Of a DNA stretch of 40,395 bases, positions 24,194 to 32,972 are shown in pieces (position 1 is the stretch's first letter; each line of letters begins with the position of its first letter). The notes beneath the pieces were generated by a model that saw nothing but the letters and a program-made list of their open reading frames with translations, ran no database searches and was not told the origin of the DNA. Where the stretch lies: contig JAYMTA010000110.1 in NCBI GenBank assembly GCA_036897625.1, positions 1 to 40,395 on the forward strand, given 5' to 3'. The translations under genes and the position numbers were made by a program. This DNA is from Pelargonium cotyledonis (taxonomy: Eukaryota > Streptophyta > Magnoliopsida > Geraniales > Geraniaceae).

Positions 24194-24261
24194 TGGAATA
24201 TAGCCAAGCAAGACACCCGTTTTAAATACCGGCATACAAGGGTTCGCTTCCTTTTATTACG
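24194..24261 (+). pseudogene. tRNA-Gln-like remnant with UAA in the anticodon position
   Basis: Best match in the window to plant mitochondrial tRNA-Gln: 5' TGGAATATAGCCAAG, anticodon arm CCCGTTTTAAATACCGG, then CATACAAGGGTTCG and TTCCTTTTATTACG. The acceptor halves TGGAATA and TATTACG still form five Watson-Crick pairs and one G-U. The anticodon stem keeps four of five pairs. The loop TTTAAAT puts UAA (a Leu anticodon) where Gln has UUG. The D-loop is shortened (GCAAGACA where GTGGTAAGGCA is usual), so it is probably not functional. Confidence 0.55.
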
Positions 24262-24822
24262 ATATTATACAAATGCTGAAAGTACTGCTTTTTGGACTTA
24301 CCTCTTTTTTTTTCCTTGAGACATTTTCTTTTTACTTTTTGTTTAGATAGTCTATATCTTCATACCCTTAGTCTTTCGAGATATACACACCTTTCTTATT
24401 CAGCAGACTTTTCTTAGTCACTATACCTGCTCTAGCTATACCTAGACTCTGCACCTTCGTATATAGATAGAGAATTCCTTTCTGAAATTTTAAGGAACTC
24501 AGGTCAAGTAATACTTTAAAACGGCTTTTTCCTTAGTGATAACAAGCATTTTATTAGAATTTACCTGGTTTTCCTAAAGTTTAGTTAGGTTTATGGGTTA
24601 GTTATTTAACAAGTATAGGTCAAAAAGCTTCTGCTAGAGTTCTCTTGAGTAAAGGTTTTCTATCTCAAACCTGTTTTTGGAAGAATTCCGGGTTTTTACT
24701 AAAATCTTAAGCCGTTCAGTTTACTATATAGTTCTCAAAAATCCTTGCTCGATCCGTGGTGAAATAGTTTAAATGAGGGGGTTTTCTGTCCCTAACAGCT
24801 TGAAAGAGAGCTCTGTACAATT
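24262..24822. other. Organelle-like tract, block 8: no gene seen
   Basis: No coding frame recognised. Near 24756 a string GTGGTGAAATAGTTT recalls the D-arm of class II tRNA-Leu, but no matching anticodon arm or T-arm follows, so it is not called. Confidence 0.45.
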
Positions 24823-24893
24823 AAAATGATTGGATTAGAACCCTCGACACAAGTATTTTCAAATTCTTGATCTAACCAGATTAAGCCCTATTA
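24823..24893 (-). pseudogene. tRNA-Phe(GAA)-like remnant (mitochondrial type)
   Basis: The minus strand reads CTGGTTAGATCAAG, then AATTTGAAAATACTTGTGTC and GAGGGTTCTAATCC. This follows plant mitochondrial tRNA-Phe, whose anticodon arm and variable loop share the TGAAAAT...CTTGTGTC string. GAA sits in the anticodon position with a T before it. Anticodon-stem pairing is partial and the acceptor stem is not recognisable. The T-loop carries TTCTAAT in place of TTCGAAT. Decayed copy, identified from the anticodon and variable-loop strings. Confidence 0.5.
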
Positions 24894-25318
24894 GCTATTT
24901 TTTTAGAGTAATGATCTTGTCTATTAATGCTAAAAACCAAAAATTCTATATAACATTATATATACCTTTTATCCCAAGTTTATCAATAAAAGCAGGGTGT
25001 TAAACTAATTCAATAAATAAGACTAAACTTCGTTACCTATAAAAAGATAACTATTGCAATAACTAGAAAGACTCTAAAAATCAGGTAATTCTTATATGAG
25101 ATTAAAGCTGCTTGTTTACATCAATTCCTGACTAAAACCGAGTTTTTATAGGTCAGGGTTACAGTGGTGGTGAGATATGAAAAGGGCGCCCAAGGACTAT
25201 AAAAGCGCATGGAGCTACTTTCCATAAAAATCTTATGGGAGGGATCCCAGCCTCACCAGTTGCTACTAAGAGTTCCTTCTCCTAACGAGAAAACTCGATA
25301 AGAAGCTTCTCTTAAGTA

Positions 25319-25391
25319 TCTAGAACTCGAACTCTAGTCATTATAGGTTTTGGACTAAGGCCCGCCCACTAACCAAATGGTTTTAACCTCC
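25319..25391 (-). pseudogene. tRNA-like remnant, possibly Trp(CCA)
   Basis: The minus strand has CCATTTGGTTAG, an anticodon-like GTCCAAAACC (loop GTCCAAA, with T33 and CCA) and a T-arm-like TAGAGTTCGAGTTCTAG. CCA with the following AAAACC is typical of plastid-type tRNA-Trp, which plant mitochondria carry. The anticodon stem is poor and the D-arm does not match the usual Trp D-arm. Tentative. Confidence 0.25.
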
Positions 25392-25504
25392 TGTATTCCT
25401 TATTATGTTCTGCTAAAAGTCAGAAACTTAGAGGCATATATTTTAGGAGCAATCGCCTGATACGATACTATAACTGTAAAAATAAGAGCTATTCTAGTAA
25501 AAAG

Positions 25505-25572
25505 TATAGCTAAAAGGACTCGAACCCGCGGAATTTGTCACTAGGATTTTTGTTGTACCACAGGTAATTTAG
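25505..25572 (-). pseudogene. tRNA-like remnant, identity unclear
   Basis: The minus strand carries CTGTGGTACAAC (D-arm-like) and CCGCGGGTTCGAGTCC (a good T-arm block). The stretch between, AAAATCCTAGTGACAAATT, has no stable anticodon stem; counting back from the T-arm places CUA with a C at position 33. It lies about 115 bp from the preceding tRNA-like remnant, on the same strand. Confidence 0.28.
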
Positions 25573-28500
25573 AAATTAGTTCCTTATTTATTAGTATGCG
25601 AGGTTCTACTAGATTGTAGCGAGAGCCTTAAGGATTTCTTTCTACCCTTCTATCTAAGTGATCTTGTGTTACTTGTTCCGTAATTAGGAATCTATTCTTT
25701 CTACAAAAAGGGTATTCTTTAATAGTTTACGAGTAATCGGGAAGCAATATAAGAATAATAATAAACCTCGCAATGAGCTCATACTTATACATTAAAGGCA
25801 ACCGTCTAGAATACCGGTATCTGAACCCTTTGTTTAAGCAACTTAGCATAACCAACAGAGGGTTCAAGTTTTATGCTTTTTCAAGGAAACTGATTTCTTT
25901 ACTCTTATACTTAGACAAAGCGAATAATCTAGATGAGACTGACTACTTTATACAAGGTTTTGCTAGTAACTTAGGAATGAGAACCTTTAAAGTCAAGCTT
26001 GTCCATAAAAAAACACTCAGCATTGTAAACACTAGAACAAGTGTAATCTAATTTCACTTCAAAGACCCCCCTATAAAACTTCTTATACCAAACACGAGTA
26101 CTCTAGGTCCGCTACTTTTGTAAAAGTTTTGAGACAATAGAACTTTTTTAACATGAGCGCAAGGTAGAAACTTCCGAAGATATTGTTTACTAACGAAGAA
26201 CTATTAACCATTAAAGAATTAAGGATTCATATTATTATATACATAATAAGGTATCCCTTTTGATAGGAGGCGGCTTTCGACTCAGGATTTCCGCGCTTAA
26301 AGAACTATGAACTATCTCTTTTTTAGGCTTATGGCTCCTGATACTTCAACACTGAAAAAGACTACTGCCTAGCGAGTTGTAATACTAAGAATTGCTATAC
26401 TCGTAATTGAAGGGTATCTGTCTTATATTCAAATAATGGTTTTGTGTACCACCGAGTCTTTTTTTCTCTCTTTTTATACTTGTTTGAAGACTGCTTAGTT
26501 GCAAGGAATCGAATAAGAAAAAGTTAAATAAGGGTTTTTATCAGGAGAGTCCTAGGCGGGAAACTAGACACCCGTTTATAGAGGACCCCTCCTTTTAGAG
26601 ATATAATTGTAAAAACGAAGTTTCGTAACAGCTGGAATTTTTAGTAGTATAGAAAAAGAGAGTTTGAAAGAAGAAGAGTATGATCAATGAATCTAAGAGA
26701 AAACCCGGCCGATATATAACTGAAAAGTGCGCTTATCCAACCTATTTGGAGTTGCAAAGTGATGGAAATCTTGTATATAGCTAAAAGGGCAAAAACTTCA
26801 TCGAATTATAAGTATTGACCTATGATTTACTGGATTTGAAGCCTAGGAAAAAGGTAACATAATTCAAGTTTTGCGGTAATAAATACTCATATAGAACCCG
26901 CTTCTTAACAAAGAAAGACTCTAGTTTTATGGATTATCCGTTTTCATACAAGGCAAAAAAAAAGAAAGTTATCCTTCTCATTTCACCAAGTTCGGTTCTT
27001 ACTCCCAGTCTCGCATTATTTAGGGGTCCCTCTCAAGTACAGGAATTCTTGTATTTGTAAATCTAGTTTATGGGCTCTTAAGGACGAGGATTCGCTTACT
27101 ACTCAAAGCTTTCTTTACTTGATACAGAGTTTTGCTCTTCCTTTTACTTGGTGTGAAACTCTTTACCGAGAATCTCAACGAAAGTTATAAGACCTTGTCG
27201 CTCTCAGCTTCGTTTCCAAAATATCTTTTTCTTGCACCGAATTCTTTAAATATCTAAAATTATATAAGATTTACGAGGCCTCCTCTGTGACTAGGAAATA
27301 ACCCTCTGTTTACTGTCATTGAGTGCCCCATTCCAATAAGAAGCTCTAATGAATTCCTTGGATGAAAATTACGTGATTTATTTTAATTCATCTTACTATT
27401 TTACAAAAGATATAGGTTTAAGCTCAGTTATCCATTAAAAAGCTTTAGCAAGTAAAGAGGTCGGTAGAAAAGATTGTCTTTTATCTTACCTTTACTATAT
27501 AGGATAAAAGAGAAGCGGAAACAGATAGCTAGAATAAAGGCGGCTTCCTTCAAAGGGGACCCCTTATTAGGATCATACTGACTTTTTATGGTTGCTTTTT
27601 ATAGAAAAGATCCCTTAAAAAAGCTAAATCAAATATAAAAGGATCCATTGTTAAAACTTAAATGTTGGCACGAGGTTATACCCATTCAACTCTCTTAACT
27701 TTTTAATGAAAGGAATACAAAATAGGAGCAGCACCTGCTAAAGTTGGACTCCTCTTTCATTTCATATGGAAGTTTTGGTGCTTCTTCGTTTCTAGGCATG
27801 GAAAATATTGTATCAAATAAAAGAGTCTACAGGAATCTAGGAATAAGCAGAAGAGTATACGTCAATTTGTAGTACTCCTATCTGGACCGTAACATTACAT
27901 TTCGAGGTATTTTTTAATTTAGTATATAGTAAAGTCTTAAAAATACATAAAGTATAGGCTTCTTGGAGAATTAATTATCTCTTGTCTTACATTATTGACA
28001 GGTTTTCCCTGTACCATTTGCTTGGCTCTAAGAAAGCCGCACTGTCTTTTAATTTTGTAAAAGAAGTAGCTCCATTATATGACAAACATCCCAAGTTACT
28101 CATGAAAGCTATGCGCATCCTTATGATACTCAAAAGAGTCCGTTCATTATCAGCAAAAAGCACCGTTCCGTTTTAATGTAGATTAGGGGCCCTTATAAAG
28201 AATATATATCTAACGAGTTTTAATTCAAACAGTTAATATAAGGAACTACGAAAAGTATAAGAAACAAAGGAGCCTTTCACATTCATTAAAGTTGACCACG
28301 TGCTTCTAGTTAAAGAATTAAGAGTGGCCGGCTTTGAGCAACTATCCCAGATTTCCTGTGCTAGGAACTGGATCAAAGTGCTTTTTAAAGATTAAAAGGA
28401 ATTTAAGTTTTATACGTTAGTGTATCGATTCTGATTATTCACCCATAGTTTTTAAATAAACCCATTTTTCAGGATAACCCTGAAACAGACCTTAAACCCT

Positions 28501-30480
28501 TGTGTCTTTGATTCCTAGACCTGCTTTTTCCTCTTTCTTGAACTTCTAAGAGTGCTTTTTTTTTCGAAATATTCTTTTGTAATTTCTTATTAAAATCTAC
28601 CTTTTAGTTTACTCAGTCAAACTTAGAATATTTCCTGATCAGTGAAAACTCTAACGTAAGAGTTCTTAAACTTCAGCGTAATACTGACGATTTATCTTTA
28701 AAGTCAATAAACTCTCCTCTTATAAGGACCCTATTACACTGGTTAAGATATAACCGACAACTTCTTAGTTCTATCTTTACTGAAAACCACTTACTTTAGC
28801 TTTAGTTCTTTATATTCCTAAATTACCCTTAACTCAAATACAGGAACAGGCAACAAGAAAAGAGCACCACTTTTAAATAGAAATCCCTTACTTAAGTTCT
28901 TTTTTGTCCTCTTAAGTTATTCCTCATCAGAGCATTAGACATGAAATTTCAATTAGTACTAGCCGAAAAACACCGGTTTGGCAAGGTTAGGAAATTGTTT
29001 ACAGAGCTAAAGCATTATAGACTCTCGCAATACCAGCATATTTAAGAATATAGCTACACCTTCCTTCGACAGCAAAGCAAAGACAGAGTACTTGGCCAGC
29101 TAAGGCAAGCAAGAGGTTAGGTTTCTAGTCCTTAGGTTCCTAAGAAAATGAGTACAATAAGGACCCGAAATGGACCAGTTTGTAAATGAAAAGTTTTTGC
29201 ACTATAGAACCAATGCAATTCCATCATAACCCAAAAGGAAACTAAAGAACTCAGTTTATGTTATCCTCGACAAAGAGAATCTTTCTTTACTGGCTTACAG
29301 AATACAATTCAGAGTTCCATCCTATCTATTCTAGATCTAGTTTATCCTAGGAATCTACTCTCAAAAGAACAATAGAATCTGCACTGGCTTGCAAAGGACA
29401 GCTTCATGACAAGAAGAAATAGCAACACCGGCTTCAACATGAGTATCTTTTCTACTAATTTTATATATCTTCTATATTCTAACTAATACTAGTAATGTAA
29501 TACAATTTTTTTGGAAAGAGAATATACTTTTTTCTTAGGTTCCGGTTTTGTTATAAGAAATTCAGAGAATGAAATATAGCTGAAGCTCAAGTAATTCTTG
29601 TTTTTAGATCCTAGTTTTTTTGTCTTGTTGATTGTGTGAGGTGTTCTATCTATAAGACTATTAAGTTTCCCTTCACTACGTTGCAGTCAGGCAGATTGAT
29701 GTACTCATTTATCTTATAAGGCCGAATCCTCCAAAACGATAAGCTACAGAGAGCAAGAGGAAGATTCCTACTAGTACTATAACTTTACTACAAATATGAA
29801 GAACTATAATACACAGAATACTAAGAACTCCTATAGCTATAAATAGTACATTAACTACATGAGCTCCATTAGAACAAGAATACCGCAGTCTCTCCTATCT
29901 CTTTTATCTTTGATAGTCTATTCTATCTTCTACTCGTAATACTCTCCTGCGCCTTATGCATGATAGCTGCTAAGATATACGTATAAAAAAGCAAATCATA
30001 CAGAATAAAAAGATGTTAGTTAAAGACTTTCCGGTGAATTGAAGTCAAGTTAAGGAAATGGGAAGTTTTCATTTACAAATTAGAATTCTGGTAAATAAAG
30101 TCAAGTGGAAGAGGCTCTGTTTTTCGGTTGTTGTAGGTTACGGTGTAAGGTTGACTATTTCTTATACTTAATTGCCTTAACCTCCTTTACTATGTGCCAG
30201 TCGGTAATAGTAATGCTCTCTAATATCTACAAGGGTTCAGTCCTCCCGTGTCAGTAACTCCATAGAACAAGAGGAATTAAATACAGCTATAACTCTATAT
30301 CTCGAGCAGGGTAATAGAAAAGGCAAGGCAATTTAAAGGGTAGGCTCATAGGAAAAGTATAGCTAAGCTACAGAATCCAAGTACAAGTCTAGCTCTAAGG
30401 CTGGGAAGGGAGCTCTATTTCTATCTCCAATACTTGAAATTATCCTACTTTTCAAGGAAATCCACCAACGGAATACCCAC
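25573..30480. other. Organelle-like tract, block 9: no recognised gene
   Basis: Contains the longest ATG-started frame of the tract (25773-26051) and a 64-codon TTG-started frame (27982-28176). Neither matches a family I know. The perfect 13-bp odd-centred palindrome AAGGGGACCCCTT lies at 27553-27565 and AGGGGCCCT at 28185-28193. From about 28.45 to 29.0 kb the plus strand again has about twice as many C as G. Confidence 0.5.
25773..26051 (+). CDS. Hypothetical 92-codon ORF, unrecognised
   Basis: ATG at 25773 to TAA after codon 92, the longest ATG-initiated frame in the first 32.9 kb. The translation is basic, rich in Lys, Leu, Tyr and Phe, with no signal peptide, membrane segment or motif I can name (it begins MSSYLYIKGNRLEYRYLNPL). 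It lies about 200 bp from a pair of tRNA-like remnants. For DNA this AT-rich, several open stretches of this size are expected by chance across 33 kb, so coding status is doubtful. Confidence 0.15.
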   Translation: MSSYLYIKGNRLEYRYLNPLFKQLSITNRGFKFYAFSRKLISLLLYLDKANNLDETDYFIQGFASNLGMRTFKVKLVHKKTLSIVNTRTSVI

Positions 30481-30555
30481 ACTTTATTGTGATTGTGGTA
30501 AAGCCTCGGTTAATGCAACCAGTATGGCAAGGGTTCGAATCGCTTCCCTATTCCA
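30481..30555 (+). pseudogene. tRNA-Gln-like remnant, third copy
   Basis: GTGGTAAAGCCTCGGTT, then ACCAGTATGGCAAGGG, TTCGAATCG and CTATTCCA follow mitochondrial tRNA-Gln block by block (D-loop GTGGTAAGGC, anticodon stem TCGGT/ACCGG, CATGCAAAGGTTCG, ACTCCA). The loop TAATGCA lacks the UUG anticodon and U33. The 5' acceptor half is not recognisable. With the copies near 17.77 and 24.2 kb this makes three Gln-like elements in different states of decay. Confidence 0.38.
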
Positions 30556-32774
30556 TTCCTCTGAAAGAACTGAAGAGCTATAACTAAACTTTCCTCTTAG
30601 GGTTGGCTAGTATAATATGAACAGATATTGTAAAGTAGGTATCGCTCTCTTTTTTTTCGTAATCATCGGATTACTGAGTACTAAGTGTTTTAGTTTAAAA
30701 AGGGAGGGGGCTCGCTCATAGGAAGCATAAGAATACTAAAAACCAAATAAAATTCTAACCTTATTCCTACTAATCAAGTAGGGCATTTTCTTGAGCAAAA
30801 ATATATTATGTCAGGGTCTTAACCATTGCACAATAAATTGCAATTCTTACCGGTCAGATAGAGGCACGCGTTTAGTAAAGCGTTGATATATAGTTTTTAT
30901 TTCTAAGAATGAGGATTTCTAAAAAGAATATGCGAGTTGCTCAGCTTTTCTGAAGTCAAGGCCAGCTAAGTAAGTTTTTAGTTGTTACAGATGTAAAAGT
31001 AAAGTTAGGAGCACTAGCTTTGTTGATCGTTACTAGTCTGAGAATATAATAATAAGATTTTTTGGAAGGCCTCTTTTATTAAGGAAACCCTTTGTCTGGA
31101 ATTACCAGGTACTTACTTCGTTTACTAACAAGAATTGCCTCTTGATTTTCTTTTGTATGAGTGCCTTTTTCCTACTGCATAACTCAAACTTTTTCTGTAG
31201 ATTTAGAGTTAGTAATGAAAATGACCATAGCATTCCTATAAAGCAGATCGGGCTTCAAAAAGATTACGATAATTAAAGAAACTGCTTCACCAGCAATTCT
31301 CTGAAAATACATAATTAAAGTTTTTGTTCTTACTCAGTATTAAACAAGAGTTTTGGGAGAAGGCATTCCATTCAAAGATAAGGGGCTTCTGTTACATAAT
31401 TTGTAATAAATATACAGGACCCGTGTATAAGTAAGGCATAAAAAAAGGCCCTATCTGAAGTAAATTACAAGTTTGTTATAGTCTTTCTTACTTAATAAAA
31501 GGAGTCCTCCCAGTAGAAGTTTAATTTACAAACTTTATTCAATACTTTGTACACGATTAAAACCCTTCATATAAGTAGTAACTCGAGCAAGAAGCTAATT
31601 CGACTACTTAGAATAACACTGCTGCAAGTAGGAGATTGCAAAAGTAGACGACCAATAAGCAACGACCCCTGCTGTTACAACAAGAGTTCAGAGTGTATGA
31701 GTTGCCGAACTAAATAGAAAACGCAATCCCCCTTTTGAGATTGCTGCTTGTCCACAGTAGTCAATTTCTTTATTCCTTTTCCAAACGGCAGTTCAGGTTT
31801 GGTTTATTAAAGCTTTTAGAGACATTTCCCCTATACAAATGTAATTTAAAGGGTGTAATCCCATAGTGTAAATATGCTTTATAATACAAAGAAATCCCAG
31901 TTTTATACCAAAATAAAGCATTACTATACAGTAGATTGAAGCACTGCTTTTTAACAAAAAAATCTCGTCTAGGGAAAATTGAGATACATAAAGGTTTAGT
32001 TTATTTAACTTTCCTATCTTCTAAAAAGCAAATCTGATAAAAAGGAGGGTTCCTTGTTTTATGGACCCCCTTTTCTGCAACCTTGCCCGGAGATATTTGC
32101 TGGTATGTTTTATGTGTGCTCGTTCAAGCTCTTGCGCGCTTACCTTAGTTCTCTAGACAGTCAAGGAACATACTTCTTATCTCTTCTTACTCAAAATAAT
32201 TAGTATCCTATCTTGACCCTTGGATTTAATGAATTTATGAGCGAATTAAATTACTTGAATTTAGACTATGGTAGCTTACTCTATGCTATATAAGAAACCG
32301 GGCGGGCTTTCTCATTTTCTCGGAGTAAAAGTTCTACTTTTGAATAATGAAGTAAGACACTTTCTCTTGTGTTGATATGATAATTAAGTCGGATCTTAGA
32401 CACAGGAGTAGGCTAACCGTATTGTTATATAATAACTGTAGTCACTATTCTTCCTTAAAAGGTTAGTATTTTCGTTATGTTTCTGAGACGAGGGCGCCTT
32501 ACTAAGGACTTCTTTGATAGGAAATTTTAATGTATTATTAGTACTTTTTTGCTAAAGGATTTGAGAGAGTCTTCCTATATTTACTTAAGTCGACTCCTCG
32601 GACTTATGTTATTAGAAAGGGTATAAAAAAATATACATCAAAACACCCTTGTATTAAGCCAGCGCTACCCTTTTTTGTAAGAGTAACATTTCTATAATCA
32701 GTACTTTAGGAAAGAACAATGTTAAACAAATAAGAAAACGAAGACAATGAATACAAAAAACCTCTATAATAAGA
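30556..32774. other. Organelle-like tract, block 10: no gene seen
   Basis: AT-rich sequence with no recognised coding frame or RNA. The palindrome AGGAGTCCT recurs at 31500-31508. Confidence 0.5.
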
Positions 32775-32847
32775 GGAACGCCAGGACTTGAACCTTCGAC
32801 TATTCCTTATAAGGGCTCATGCTCTTACCAACTGAGCTTTTATAAGG
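32775..32847 (-). tRNA. tRNA-like, Lys-type body with UAU anticodon
   Basis: The minus strand runs CTTATAAAAGCTCAGTTGG, TAAGAGCATGAGCC, CTTATAAGGAATAGTCG and AAGGTTCAAGTCCTGG. The D-arm is perfect (AGCTC...GAGC), and the T-loop region matches plant mitochondrial tRNA-Lys. The anticodon loop CTTATAA has U33 and reads UAU, one base from Lys UUU. Only two outer-loop pairs (CC with GG) support the anticodon stem, the T-stem has three of five pairs, and the acceptor ends do not pair. It is the last organelle-like element before the MED23 sequence begins. Confidence 0.45.
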
Positions 32848-32972
32848 TGCAAGTTAGACCCTACGAACAAAGTTGACCTTTTAATATGGGAAGCTCGAGC
32901 CTTTATGAGTAGCCATAGCCCAATATCAAGACAAAGTTTGAAAGACAAAAAATACAGGGATAAGATTATTGC
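32848..32972. other. Junction zone between organelle-like tract and MED23 intron 5
   Basis: On the minus strand this follows the end of MED23 exon 5 (32973) as GCAATAATCTTATCCC and so on. The first tens of bases could still be genuine intron. By about 32900 the style (AAGCTCGAGCCTTTATGAG) matches the organelle-like tract. No target-site duplication, terminal inverted repeat or poly-A run is visible that would explain the join. Confidence 0.4.

Noticed and set aside
1..32900. CRISPR array, transposon ends, group II intron domain V, ribosomal RNA
   Set aside because: I looked for regularly spaced repeats, terminal inverted repeats with target duplications, domain V-like hairpins and universal rRNA strings and saw none convincing.
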